A DNA stretch of 64,000 bases from Agaricus subrufescens (GCA_029945375.1 CM057061.1:2852001-2916000), one strand, 5' to 3'; shown: positions 23,401 to 34,860, counted from the stretch's first letter. The notes: generated from the letters alone by a model not told the origin. A program made the numbers and translations.

Positions 23401-24470
23401 ATGCTGAAAGCCAGCCGCCCATCTGTTCCTTTATCTTGAAAAAAACTTTTGCCATTGCGTTTGAACTCCCTGAGAGCTGGAGCGTCCCAAATGTCGGTCA
23501 TCTTCTCCGGTGTGGAAGATCCCAGGAAATCATGATCCAGAACCTCCTCTAGCTGGGGGCGAGCATAGAGCCGGGCTAACCAGTCCTTGAACTCTTGCAT
23601 GGAGTATTCACGAATGGGTTTTCCATTTCGATGTCGCAGATTTGCATGACATTCAGACCCTCCAGGAAACTCTGCAAAGTTGCATAATGTTGGGCAAGCT
23701 TCATGTTTGTAGAGCCTGAAGCATCTAGGACAGCAGATATAAGATCTGGCTTGAGACTCGATTTTCAACCGGGCTACCAGCGTTTCAACAGTAGCGGGTA
23801 TGGCCGCAGGTAAGGGTGAGGGAGAGTTACCACTCCTATCTTGATTTCTACCCAGTAGACTGAATGCCGCAAGATAGAAACCACACTGGGCTTGAGAAAC
23901 CCCAGTCGCCAGGTAAAGACATAGGACAGCCACATAGGCTACAGCAGCCCAGCTTTCCATGTTCAAGAATGGAGTCACCATGTAAATTCCTTAACAATAA
24001 TAAGCTGAGAGTTTAAGATGGTAAGTTGCGCAGTTCAGCTTACCAGGATCAACACTGTTGATTTCATTAGAGATAGTTCTCTGTCTCTCCCACTCTTTAT
24101 ATTTGACTTCTCGCAGGTGAGCCAATTCAGCTTGAAGGGCAGAGAAAAGGTTTTCAACCAACGGTATTATTTCTCTATCATTGGCGTATTGGACCGTGTA
24201 GCGGCATGTTAAGTCAATGCAAGACTGCAACCAACTCTCATGTGATAGAGCCAAGGCATTTCCAGGTGGCCCTTCAACAAGTTTAAGGCTTTCGACTGTG
24301 ACAAGGGGGTCCGTGAGGGAACAAGCGGCCGGAGGGACTTCAAAACAAAATGACAATGACTTGAGTTTGTCATTGAGGGTGGAAACATTGCGTCGGGACA
24401 AGCGCTGCTCTGTGTCAGTGATCCATTGGAAGACAGAAGATCGGCTGAGTTTGTCAGAAGACAAACTCAT
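20438..24470 (-). CDS. Plavaka/Tnp2-type CACTA transposase, 4 exons, apparently intact
   Basis: Minus-strand exons 24470-24044, 23989-22410, 22362-22144 and 22102-20438 join over GT..AG introns in one frame and encode about 1296 residues. The protein moves a CACTA-superfamily DNA transposon by a DDE-type reaction in the nucleus. The N terminus has paired cysteines (CCPRCFRLYKHEACPTLCNF), a probable zinc-binding segment. The transposase core shows NMDGFNPYGN (first Asp), VIDSMHCFYLGLFH (second Asp) and CFAFERFNYLLQ (Glu), the pattern of Tnp2-family proteins. The C-terminal third is helical with a probable DNA-binding tail. Neither stop nor frameshift is seen. I could not find convincing CACT..AGTG ends around it, so the element itself may be eroded although the gene is open. 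It differs strongly from the second transposase at 38164-41375. Confidence 0.85.
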
Positions 24471-24599
24471 TGATGAAAAGGTAGGAAGTGTTAAAATGAT
24501 GGTGTATTTTTTTCTAAACATAGACCAAATTCCCCCCGAACTCCCTATGGAAAACTTGACACGTGGCCTGTAAGATAAACAATGACTCAGTTGCTTGCA

Positions 24600-24718
24600 T
24601 GCTCCAGCACAAGGCCTAATGAGGCCCCGCGCTCATCCCATGCTCATCCCTTGCTTATCCCCCGTCATTCCGCGCGAACGGGCGTCGGCGCACAGGCTCT
24701 TCATATTTGCTGTAGCCT
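24600..24718. mobile_element. Right end of a GC-rich repeat element abutting the kinase gene
   Basis: Bases from about 24620 are rich in CGCGCTCATCCC-like words and finish with ACAGGCTCTTCATATTTGCT then GTAGCC, the same right-end type as at 2530, 17755, 19919 and 20204. No matching left end was found close by. Confidence 0.4.
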
Positions 24719-24724
24719 CAGTCT

Positions 24725-26224
24725 GTGCCCACATGCAGTATCTGCACTTTTGCTTGGGACCACCCCTCCACCGCCAAATGGTTCAATGAGCGCGGTTACA
24801 TTTTGTACCGACGCAAGGAGCCTGAATATGAAGACCGGCAGGAAGACAGCACGTATCCTACTCTTGAATGCCCAGCTTCTAGGGACATGGATTATCCATT
24901 TCCGCATTACAGCCTAGGAAAAAGTCGCAGGGGAAAACTTCACGGGAAGAGCTATAACGTATGCCCTTCTCCTCTTGTTGCACACGTGTGTCTAACTGAT
25001 CAATCGCTACTACCTGGTAGGGGAAGATATCGTTTGCTCAGGAAATACAGGACCCAACTCATCACGTAGTCATCAAAATTATACAGACCGACTCTGAGGA
25101 GCACCGGATACTCGCCTTTCTCCAAAAGCAGGGTCTAAAGATACTAGAGGCAAACTGTATCATTCCTGTCCTCAACATCCTCCCTAATGGGCAGTACTCC
25201 TTTGTTATTATGCCGCGGTAGGTAGTTTCCTATAGCATGCTTTGAAACTGGGTATAAAATGTTTCCTAGGTGGGGAGATTGTGCGCATTACCCGGAAGGG
25301 GGCCCAATCAGGAATTGTTTTACAATCATGCATTCGCTACTCAAGGTAGGGCAAGTGCTTCTATCATCCTTGCATGATCTGACTGTTCAAAGGCATTGGC
25401 ATTTTTACACGAACACAATATATTGCACCGGGTGCGCTTCTAATGCCTGTCAGAGCAGTATCGGTTTCTAACCAGGGGATGACAGGATGTCCGGTTTGCT
25501 AATATCCTTGTCAGTCACTTCTCAGACGATGAAGACAAGCTTTATCAGCACGATACTACAAGACTGAGGCTTCAAGGGGCAGATTTGCTGCAGTATTGCT
25601 TGTGCGATTTTGACCTCTCAATGAAGCTTCCTCCTGGTACCGATAGGAGGCAATATAGGCTGCCATTCTGGCTTAGTGAAGAGGGCTCCGGATGGAAGTT
25701 GCACGATACATCCCAGGGTGAATATGAGTACAACCCTTTCGCACTAGATGTTGGCATGCTGGGGGTAGTTTTTTGCGTAGAATACCAGGTGCGTTCATTC
25801 GCTTATTGCTTGAGGTGCCGCCGCTGAACACAAGCAGCACTTATGCAGTCGTATACCCATGCTAGCGCCACTCTTCGACAAGATGACGACACGAAATATC
25901 TCTGAACGGTTTAGTGCTGCTGAGGCACTTGAATTCTTCGAAGACTTTCTACCCAAAATTTCTACCACCACCCTGTGCGAAGCCTACTCAGCAGATGCAA
26001 ATGGTGGCCAACTGTATGACGCTTTTAACCGATGGAATGGCCTTTCTCCTGACTTTATCAAAGAATGGGGACGGTATAGAGAATCGAAAATTCCTCTGTG
26101 GACCACTTTTCTCAGATGGTTCTGCTCGCATAGACCCATGGCTGCGATAATGCCTTATCTACGCTTGTTTTTACACTATATTACAGACTTTGGCTTGCGT
26201 AGTCTTACTTTCTTCTGTTCTTAA
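24725..26224 (+). CDS. Fungal protein-kinase-like protein, 5' end missing, 6 exons
   Basis: Exons 24725-24957, 25021-25217, 25270-25345, 25393-25431, 25486-25788 and 25835-26224 join in frame, about 410 residues. The order is WFNERGYILYRRKEPEYED, the ATP-lysine strand HHVVIKII, the hinge region SFVIMPRWGD, the catalytic loop LHEHNILHRDVRFANILV, the metal-binding CDFDLS (DFD replaces DFG), and C-lobe MLAPLFDKMTTRNISERFSA. This matches a group of basidiomycete serine/threonine-kinase-like proteins. The HRD and Asp of DFx are kept, so activity is possible. The N terminus is cut: a GC-rich element end stops at about 24718, only a few bases before the first coding-looking codons, and no ATG with flanking homology is seen. 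The gene is probably disrupted by that insertion. Confidence 0.7.
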
Positions 26225-26364
26225 GGCCGTTATTGAATCTAGTTTATTGTTGTCGCTCTTTCTTAGGGCCTGCTTTGGTCAGCGATCACTGTGAGTCACA
26301 TGCTTGATGTTAATGGGAAATCTGGTCACATCACCTTGTCTTTGGCATGCGCTCAGTAAGTCTT
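26225..26364. other. 3' flank of the kinase gene
   Basis: Short non-coding stretch between the kinase stop and the repeat array; nothing recognised. Confidence 0.4.
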
Positions 26365-27400
26365 CCATCCCTACTGCGTCTTCCTATGGATCGGGAATGG
26401 CCCCTTCGGCCTTCCATACCTGATGGATAAGGATTGGCCACTTCGGCCATCCATCTCGCTGTAGATGAGCAACACCTGCCTCTACAGCTGTCTCCTTATG
26501 GGGCGGACTACCCATGAAACGCTTACAGCTAGGTGTTAAGGTCCTCCGTCCCACGGCCCAACTTGTCATGACGAAATGGTTTCAGAGCCGCTTCTTTTCA
26601 CCTGATGTGCCTGCTACTCATTACCTGGCAGACTGCCTGCTGACTGGGATTCTGCATGCGCCTGCGAGCCCTCTGTCTCTACTGCGGCCTCCAATGGATT
26701 AAGAAAAGCCCTTTCGGCTTTCTAACGCTTGCTTCTGCAGCTCTCTTCATATAGAGAGGGTCGCCTATGAGCGTACGCCAATGCTCCTTCCCTAGCCCAA
26801 CTTGTCGTGACTAAATGGTCTCCAGAGCCATTTCGTTCCCACCCGATGTGCTTACTGCTTATTGCCTGGATAGCTGTCTGCTGGCTGGGATTGTATATGC
26901 GCCCATGAGCCCTCCGTCCCCACTACAGCCCTCAATGGATCAGGGATGGCCCCTTCGGCCTTCCAAGCCTGTTGGGTATAGATTGGCCGCTTTGGCCATC
27001 TATCCCGCTGTAGATGAGCAGCACCTGCCTCTACAGCTGCCTCCATATAGGGCGGGTCACCCATGAACACGCTTGCAGCTACACGCCGGTGCTTTCTTCT
27101 CAGCTTGACTTGTCATGACAAAACGGTCTCCGGAGTCGTTTCTTTCTTTCTCACCTGATGCGCCTGCTGCTCGTCGCCTGGCAAACTACCTGCTGACTGG
27201 GGTACTACACGTTTCTGCGAGCCTTCTGTCCTTAAACGGATCAGGAATGGCTCCTTTGGCCTCCTATGTCTGTTAGATGCAGATTAGCTGTGCTCTGGCC
27301 ACCTGTTTTACGGGGCTCTCTCCTCTACGGCGCTCTCCATAAAGGGTCAGTCACCCACAGATGTATTTGCAGCCATGTCTAACACCTTAGCCTCTTCTGC
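26365..27400. repeat. Array of ~4 diverged copies of a ~300-bp repeat
   Basis: Each copy contains GGAATGGCCCCTTCGGCCTT, then TTGGCC.CTTCGGCCATCC.TC, CGCTGTAGATGAGCA, CACCTGCCTCTACAGCTG and a GGGCGG..ACCCATGA block. Copies start near 26385, 26700 (shortened), 26940 and 27235 and differ by substitutions and small deletions. The same repeat occurs at 11560-11880 and 31210-31740. The GGCCCCTTCGGCC core is itself a short palindrome. Open frames here shift with the repeat and are not genes. Confidence 0.7.
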
Positions 27401-28152
27401 GGCGCATCGGCAGGTTTTTTTCACTTGGATTTCATGCGCTGTTCACAAACGAGTCTATATCGTAGGCTATCTACAACGGAGCTGTGTCCACATAAGGCAC
27501 CTACACGTAGCGTCTCGGTGAGTCACGGTCTATTCTGGCGGTCTGTTACTTACCCAGTTACTCAGCTTCGTCGTCGGCCTCGTAACCTTCATCGACATCG
27601 TCTACACACCTGCCATTCTCTCTACTCCAGGCCAGCGACTTTCGGTAACGTCTGGGAACTTCTTCCTCCTGTGATTCAACGCATTTACCTGCCCTATACG
27701 CAGGCAACCCTTCAGGGAGATTTAGCAGGTATGCGTGCAGAAGATAGGGTTTACTTACTTTTCACCGGTCTTTTTGCTGCAGTGTAGCTTGGGGTACAGG
27801 CTGGCATTTGGAGAGGGTAGGACACGACGATTTTGGTTTGACTGAACTGAATATCGTTTGCTTTAATTTGGGACGATTTTGATCCTGCTAGTAAATTCGG
27901 TTGCTTCGATTTCTCGCACTCCAATCATGAATGACCAAATCAGCCTCTGTCGTAAGAGCATTTTGCGTAAGGGCCTTTTTTGCCTCAGCATTGAATGGCC
28001 ACGCTGGCCTTCTGTCCCTGTAGACATAAACGAGCCACTGGGGCCGTGTACGGAATGCCCTGCCTTCTTGCCCGATCTGGGGCCGATTTCTCGAGCCGGT
28101 GGTTTTGCGTGCTGTTCCCTCCGTCCGCACTTTTGTCCCCTCTCCATTAGAG
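27401..28152. other. Decayed sequence after the repeat array; no supportable gene
   Basis: A 120-codon frame at 27425-27787 ends with LLPPVIQRIYLPYTQATL and could be a relic exon, but I do not recognise it and find no partner exon. Bases 27990-28060 contain a partial copy of the ~300-bp repeat (GAATGGCCACGCTGGCCTTC). Nothing else is seen. Confidence 0.35.
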
Positions 28153-28884
28153 ATGGAGAACGCCCTAGAGTACCTTGCATCCTCCCTTCCCTCCCTGCTA
28201 GAGAACGACGTATTTGAGTTTAATCCAGAAAGTGAAAGTACTCACGAGTATGAGTTATTCCGGGCTTTTTTCAAAGTCCTGGAGGAGTCTAGAGATGTAC
28301 GTATTTCTACCCACCCCATAGCTGCACTAATCCGTTGTAAATCTAGGTGCTTTTCTGGACAGACCGTAACGCCGAGGCCTTAGACAACCTCGCCCTATCG
28401 TCCTTTTTCAGTGCCCAGGTTCTGGAGGTAGGCGGTGTCTTGTATTGATACGTTGGTCAGGCTGAGTAGAGCTTGTTTTTCTTAAAGGCCTACTTCATTG
28501 ATGAAGGAGAGGTGATGTGGAATGCCCTCACCAGTTCTGCTACCGTAAGCCCTGCAGATGCCTCAAGGATATGCAAGGAGATGTCACAGGTGCGCCATGA
28601 TTTCAATGATCCGTCCAGCTATACTGATGTTTTCTCCTGAGTTTGACTCACGCCTCCACCATACCCTTGGCCGCTGGACTACGGCTGTCACCCAGCTACA
28701 AGAAGAACTGGAGGATCTGGCTGTGAGTCCTTTTTACCTCATTAAGGCCCTGTAGTCTGACAAATCTCAACAGGGGCTACTTCAAAGCCTTCGGCGGAAG
28801 GCGAAGTGTGTGGAGAGGATGTACGGCTACCTCTCTGCTACGCCGCTGCCCCTCTCTGCAATTCCACCTGAGGACGCCCCCTAG
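28153..28884 (+). CDS. Small unrecognised helical protein, about 5 exons
   Basis: The ATG at 28153 opens MENALEYLASSLPSLLENDV. Exon 1 ends at 28296 before GTACGT. Exon 2 is 28347-28427 (VLFWTDRNAEALDNLALSSF) and exon 3 is 28488-28544 (AYFIDEGEVMWNALTSSAT). Later exons contain HTLGRWTTAVTQLQEELEDL and LRRKAKCVERMYGYLSATPL, ending near 28884. The first three junctions are convincing, the junctions between 28545 and 28660 are not. The product would be about 190 residues of predicted helix with coiled-coil character and no recognised domain. It lies between two repeat arrays. Confidence 0.4.
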
Positions 28885-29880
28885 TACATTGAATTTACCA
28901 CATTATGCCCATAATACACTGATTTCAAAATGATTCCAGCCTCTGGTCCGGCAAGTATCAAGATCCGGTAGTATTGATCTAATTAGTTCTCTTCTTGTCC
29001 GCTCATGTTACCAATGCAGCTCCAGTATATCCCCCGTTTTTTCCGGCCATGAACCGGGGCTCGCACCCTGCGCCGGGGCCAAGCATCTTGAATGACTCCC
29101 AGCTCGCAGGAGTCAGGATCGGCGGAGACCTTGCCAAGTCAGGCATCCAACATTTTCAAGCATGATTGGCGGAACTATTTTTACCACTCACTTTACATAT
29201 CGCCAGCATGTTCTACGTCAAATCGGCGGCGATATTTGCGATTTGTAGGGTGAGTCAGGTTTGGCGGCGTCGTAATAGATTGATTTGTGGAGTAAGTCAA
29301 AGATCTTTACCACAAATTCATTCCTATTTTTATAGAGTGATTCAGGATCGACGGCCACCTGAAATATTTGCAGAGCGAGTCGCAACCGATTTTTCATTTC
29401 GGCTATACACAGTAATTCATATGCCCACATTTTGGTACTCTGAAACGCTGCCGAGATAGCAATTGTGATTACGGTATTTTATGCGGGTGCTAGTATTTCC
29501 ATCCCTCTACCCCATCTGGGCGGCCCAAAATATCACGGTGAGTCGCAACCGATTTTTCATTTCCGTTGTGTGTGGTAGTTCATATTCCGAATTTTGGGTG
29601 CTCTGAATTGCTGCTGAAATCACCATTGCGATTGCAGTACTTTATGTAAGTGCTAGTACTTCCATCCCAGGTGGCCCAACGCTATCACCGTATGGATATC
29701 GGGGTAGGTGCATTGCTCTCCTACAGCGTACTTGGACTGAGAGCACATGCTGACAGCTACCTAAGAAGTTGGGGGGCAGTGCGGTGGATTATACCTTCCT
29801 ATGCACTTCCGTATTCCTTAATCAAATCTCTCATATGCATAGTGGTGGCCAAACAATTGGATTTATTATTTAGACGGTCA
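28885..29880. repeat. Intergenic with two copies of a dispersed repeat
   Basis: Bases about 29338-29510 (TTCAGGATCGACGGCCACCT and onward) match 2886-3060. Bases about 29539-29680 repeat the second half of the unit (GTGAGTCGCAACCGATTTTT, CATTTCCG) in tandem. Both end with a GTGCTAGTA..TTCCATCCC string. No gene supported. Confidence 0.5.
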
Positions 29881-29888
29881 TGACTATA

Positions 29889-30566
29889 CTATTCTATTGA
29901 ATTTGTTGATCTATGGGGAAAGGGGTGAGTCTTCTGCAGAGGTTGATGTTGCTGGAACTCACCGATCCCGGCAGCAGCAGGTGTGCTAGTGGCAGGTGCG
30001 GGCGCGGCTGCGAGTATGTACCGGGGGGGGCGGGAGGTTATGACCACCTCAGCGATTTTTCGGGGGTGATGGCGGCGCACAGGGACAGTGGAGGTTGGTG
30101 GGATAGTGGCCGGGGCGGTAGGTCCTGGTCCTGATCCCGGTATGCGCGCCAGTGCGAGCGCACATGCAGATGCGAGTGCCAGTCCGTATGCGTGTCCGAG
30201 TGCCGGTCCAAGTGCGAGTGCGAGTGCCGGTGCAGGTGTCGGTGCGACTGTAGGTGGGGCTGCGAACGCCGGTGGAGGCGCAGGTGACAGAATACACCGG
30301 GTGGGGCGGGAGGCTATGGCACCACCGGAATTTTTGCGGCTGTGATGGCGGCGTACACACGCAAGGGCATGCGTTGGGCTACCGGTGGTGATAGCAGGTA
30401 TAGTTGCAGCTGCTGGCGCGCGTGTACGTGGAATGTGGTCCCCACCGCCAGAGTCGCCCCTCCCTTGGAAATGCTCGGTGATCGACCTTGTACGCCTGAC
30501 CTGCGTAGGGTTGAAGCCGGGCGAGTTTCGTCCTGGACCAGGTTTGCGATTGCTATTCTTCGGCAT
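29889..30566 (-). CDS. Doubtful low-complexity ORF (225 codons)
   Basis: A minus-strand frame begins MPKNSNRKPGPGRNSPGFNP and continues VRRTRSITEHFQGRGD, a basic, proline-rich start reminiscent of DNA-binding tails in mobile-element proteins. The rest is Ala/Pro/Thr-rich and comes from a GTGCGAGTGCCGGTGC-like minisatellite (about 30130-30280). An internal duplication is visible (VRRHHSRKNSGGAIASRP and VRRHHPRKIAEVVITSRP). The frame may exist only because of the repeat composition. Other frames over the same bases are also open. I keep it as a weak candidate. Confidence 0.25.
   Translation of the reverse strand: MPKNSNRKPGPGRNSPGFNPTQVRRTRSITEHFQGRGDSGGGDHIPRTRAPAAATIPAITTGSPTHALACVRRHHSRKNSGGAIASRPTRCILSPAPPPAFAAPPTVAPTPAPALALALGPALGHAYGLALASACALALARIPGSGPGPTAPATIPPTSTVPVRRHHPRKIAEVVITSRPPRYILAAAPAPATSTPAAAGIGEFQQHQPLQKTHPFPHRSTNSIE
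30130..30290. repeat. GTGCGAGTGCC-type minisatellite
   Basis: Short imperfect tandem units of 6-12 bases (GTGCGAGTGCCGGTGC, AGTGCGAGTGCGAGTG) make all frames open and alanine/arginine/threonine-rich on both strands. Confidence 0.6.
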
Positions 30567-31209
30567 GGGAGGGTGAGGCGATAAAGGAGGAAGGAGAATG
30601 CTCTCCAGGCTTTAAGATCTATATATAAGTCGAAGATCACAGTCCTCGAGATCAATCTTTCGGCTATACCCGACAACTTGACGCACCGAGGACAGTCTCG
30701 CGATCCTATCCAGATCCTGTCTTTCTCCAATCTACAGTCCTCTTGTTTTAAAGTAAGGAGCGCCCATTGAGGGCATACTTCATTGATTGGAAAACAGTAC
30801 CCATACCAAGGAACTGTGGACGACGAACTCCACCTACCACCATATCTGATTAGCTTGAGTCACGTGCCCAAGGTTGCCTTTCCATCCCGACCCCCGAGAT
30901 CATAGATGGCTTCAAGTTCCTTTTTTCTTCCTACAACCGCTCCTACTTCCCTGCCCCTACCACCTGCCACCCAGGAAGAAACAGGTCAAAATCAACTAGT
31001 GGTTCTCAAGTTTCTTTACTGCTAAGGACGCGTGTCATGAAGGTCTGTGTTCTAGTGATAAGACCCTATTGATCTGATGACCTTTCCTCATGATTGGCAG
31101 GTTTTTTTTTCAAGATGCGGAAGGTATTACTGAAGGATTCTATCATAACGCTCATACCCATGACGCTGTGAACAGCCGCCATTCCTAAACTTACGTCACG
31201 CCAACCGTT
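30567..31209. other. Intergenic, nothing recognised
   Basis: No convincing gene or repeat; leads into the second array of the ~300-bp repeat. Confidence 0.4.
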
Positions 31210-31740
31210 AGCATGACTTCGCCAGTGCTTTGTCTTCACCACGTCTCTCAGTGGCCCAGGAATGGCCAATATGGCCTTCTATGTTAGCCGGACATGGACT
31301 GGCCACTTTGGCCGCCCATCTCGCTGTAGATGAGCAACTCATGCCCCTACAGTATTCTCCGCAAATATGGGTCACCTGTGAGCATGCTTACAGCTACACG
31401 CTAATGTACCCTCCCCAGCCTGACTTATAGTGATTTCTCATGAAAAAAAGGTCCTCAAAGCCGTTTCTTTCTCACACAGTATGTCTAATACCTATTATCT
31501 GGCTTACAACCTGCTGACTGGTATTCTCACAAGTCCTTTGTCTTCACTGCGTCTCTCAGTGGCCTAGGAATGGCCAGTGCGGCCCTCTCCGTCAGCCGGA
31601 TATGGATTGGAGGCTGCCCATCTCACTGTAGATGAGTAGCTCTTGCCTCTATGATATTATCCGTAAATATGGGTCACCTATGAGCATGCTACGAGCTACG
31701 AGCTAACAGTTCCTCTCCCAGTTTCCTCTTCTGGCTTGCA
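31210..31740. repeat. Two more copies of the ~300-bp repeat
   Basis: AGGAATGGCCAATATGGCCT near 31257 and AGGAATGGCCAGTGCGGCCC near 31566 each start a copy followed by TCTCGCTGTAGATGAG or TCTCACTGTAGATGAG and a GGGTCACCT.TGAGCATGCT block, as in 26365-27400. Confidence 0.65.
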
Positions 31741-32099
31741 TGTCGCCGCCTTTCAAAGACTGCTGCGGTCCTCACAAACAGATGCCCGAGATTCTACGGA
31801 GCTGCAGTGTGAGTCTGCACCTTTACCTGTCCTATCTTGGTGGCGACTCACCTGTTTTTCACCTGTCACAGAGCCACCCCACTTCTTCTGAATCACCGCC
31901 ATCACCCTTCAGCCTTGTCAAACAGGACCCGAATGGCAGCGCGCTCCGTCAACAGCACTCTACATCAATTTTGCCACCCTTCCAGTGCAAGTCTGTACCC
32001 TCACCCTCGGCTCTGCGTTCTACCTTCATCTGACGTGGAGCAGGTTTAGAGTCAGCTAGACTGATCTCTGCCATGCGACTATTAAGATTTCTACCCCAT

Positions 32100-34860
32100 G
32101 ACTGCTATGATGCGATTTCACTAATAAATTGGCAGGTATAATTCAAGCTCCCATTACACTGGCGCTGTCCCCACCAGTAGCAGTTCTGTTTTGCGCACAA
32201 CTCAGAGTCAGCAGGATCGGTTTCTACATGCGATTTGAGGCGCTTATGTAAGTGTCCTTGCCCGATTTGTTCCAAATCAGGAGATTTGACTATGAAATCG
32301 ACAGGCAAGATTCACGCAGATTCACGCAGATTCACGCACCTGCTACACCGGCACTGTCCCGACCAGTCACAATTCCGTTTTGCCCGCAAAGCGATTATTA
32401 CAGCTATGAGGTGCTTATATAAGTACCCTTGATTTCGTTCACACCGCGACATTTGACTGTAGAATCGACAGGCATGATTCAGGCTCCCGTTACGCTGGTG
32501 CCGTCCCCACCAGTAGCCGTTTTGTTTTGCACGCAACTCAGATTTCTACATACACTTATGTAAGTGTCCCTTGCCCGATTTGTTTCAAATCTGGAGATTT
32601 GACTATGAAATAGACAGGCAGGATTCACACTCCTGCTACACTGAGATTCAAGCACCTGCTACACCGGCGCTGTCCCGACCAGTTGCACGCAAAGCGATTA
32701 TTACGGCTACGAGGTGCTTATATAAGTATCCTTGATTTCGTTCACGCCCCGACATTTGACTGTAGAATCGACAGGCACGATTCAAGCTCCCGTTACGCTG
32801 GTGCCGGCCCCACCAGTAGCAGTTCTATTTTTCGTGCAACTCAGATTTCTACATACACTCATGTAAGCGTCCCTTGCCCGATTTGTTTCAAATCTGGAGA
32901 TTTGACTATGAAATAGACAGGCAGGATTCACACTCCTGCTACACTGACGATTCAAGCACCTGCTACACCGGCGCTGTCCCAACCAGTTGCGCGCAAAGTG
33001 ATTATTACAGCTACGAGGTGCTTATATAAGTATCCTTGATTTCGTTCACACCCCGACATTTGACTGTAGAATCGACAGGCACGATTCAAGCTCCCGTTAC
33101 GCTGGTGCCGGCCCCACCAGTAGCAGTTCTATTTTTCGTGCAACTCAGATTTCTACATACACTCATGTAAGCGTCCCTTGCCCGATTTGTTTCAAATCTG
33201 GAGATTTGACTATGAAATAGACAGGCAAGATTCACACTCCTGCTACACTAACGATTCAAGCACCTGCTACACCGGCGCTGTCCCAACCAGTTGCGCGCAA
33301 AGTGATTATTACAGCTACGAGGTGCTTATATAAGTATCCTTGATTTCGTTCACACCCCGACATTTGACTGTAGAATCGACAGGCACGATTCAAGCTCCCG
33401 TTACGCTGGTGCCGGCCCCACCAGTAGCAGTTCTATTTTTCGTGCAACTTAGATTTCTACATACACTCATGTAAGTGTCCCTTGCCCGATTTGTTTCAAA
33501 TCTGGAGATTTGACTATGAAATAGACAGGCAGGATTCACACTCCTGCTACACTGACGATTCAAGCACCTGCTACACCGGCGCTGTCCCGACAAATTGCGC
33601 ACAAAGCGATTATTATAGCCATGAGGTGCTTATGTAAGTATCCTTGATTTCGTCCATATCCTGAGATTTGACTGTAAAATCGACAGGCACGATTCAAGCT
33701 CCCGTTACGCTGGTGCCGTCCCCACCAGTAGCAGTTCTATTTTGCGTGCAAGCCCCCAACTCAAAGTCAGCGGGACCGGTTTCTGCATGCGATCCCTACA
33801 GTTATGATGCACTCATGTGAGTCTCCTTGCTCGATTCTTTTCAAATCCGGAGACTTGACTATAGAATCAACAGGTATGATTCACACTCCTGCTACCCTGA
33901 CATTGTTCCCACCTGTCACACATCTGTTTTGCTTACACGCCCTCAGCTCAAATTGGGCAGGACCAATTTCTACATGTGGTGATTGTGAAAGGCCTATGCA
34001 AGTATCCTTGCCCGATTTCTTTCAAATCCTGAGATTTGACTGTGGAATTGACAGGCATGATTCAAGCTCCTGGTATCCTGCCGCTGTTCCCACCAGTCAC
34101 AATTTCTTTTTGCATGCAAGGCCTCAACCCAAAGTCTGCGAGACCGGTTTCTAGGTGCGATTATTACAGTTATGAGGGGTTTATGTAAGCCTTGCCTGAT
34201 TCCATGACTATAGAATTGGCAGGTGTATTTCAAGCTCCTGTTACGCCGGCGCTGTCCCCGCTAATTATGATTCCAGTCTACTTCCAAGCCCTCAACCTAA
34301 ACTCAGCAAGACTGGCTTCCGCCTGTGACTAGTATGATCCCTGCCACTATGACTAGCTTATGTGCGATTTGCTTCAAATGCTGAGATTTAGCTGTAGAAT
34401 CGGCAGGCTGAATTCAGGTCCCTGTTGCACTGGCGCTGTCCCCATTCCAGTCCACCTATCCAAAATCGCGTGACCGGTTTCTGCATGTGACTGTCAAGAT
34501 TATACCAAGCCTATGTGAGCACTGAGCATCCCTCACTTCTTTTCAAATGTTGCGATTTGACTATAGAATCGGCAGGCCTAATTCAAGCCTCTATTACCCC
34601 GGTACTATCCCCATCCCAGTCTGCTTGCAAGCCCTCAATCCAAAGATAGTGAGACTGGTTTCTATATACGACTATCACGATTTCTGCGATCAGACCATCA
34701 TGCAAGTATTTTCTCCCCATTTGTTTCAAATGCTGAAATGCTGCAATTTGACTATAGAATCGGCAGGCTTCCAAGCTTCTGTTGCATTGGCGCCGTCCCT
34801 ATTCCAGTCTGCTTGACTCTCAGTCAGACCGACTGCTGTAAGTAGCCGTTATGATTGCTT
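32100..34860. repeat. Satellite-like tandem array with 304-bp higher-order units
   Basis: The word CCCGATTTGTTTCAAATCTG falls at about 32574, 32877, 33181 and 33485, with spacing 303, 304 and 304. Each 304-bp unit is made of two related half-units: one reads GATTTGACTATGAAATAGAC then AGGCAGGATTCACACTCCTG, the other CATTTGACTGTAGAATCGAC then AGGCACGATTCAAGCTCCCG. The four central units are nearly identical. To the left (32100-32570) and right (33800-34860) the half-units have diverged to about 150-190 bp monomers with many changes. This is the usual picture of a homogenised core with older flanks. Short open frames repeat with the unit and are not genes. Confidence 0.8.

Noticed and set aside
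32570..33790. Repeat-spacer array resembling a CRISPR or clustered gene family
   Set aside because: The whole 304-bp unit is repeated with no variable spacers; it is a tandem satellite.
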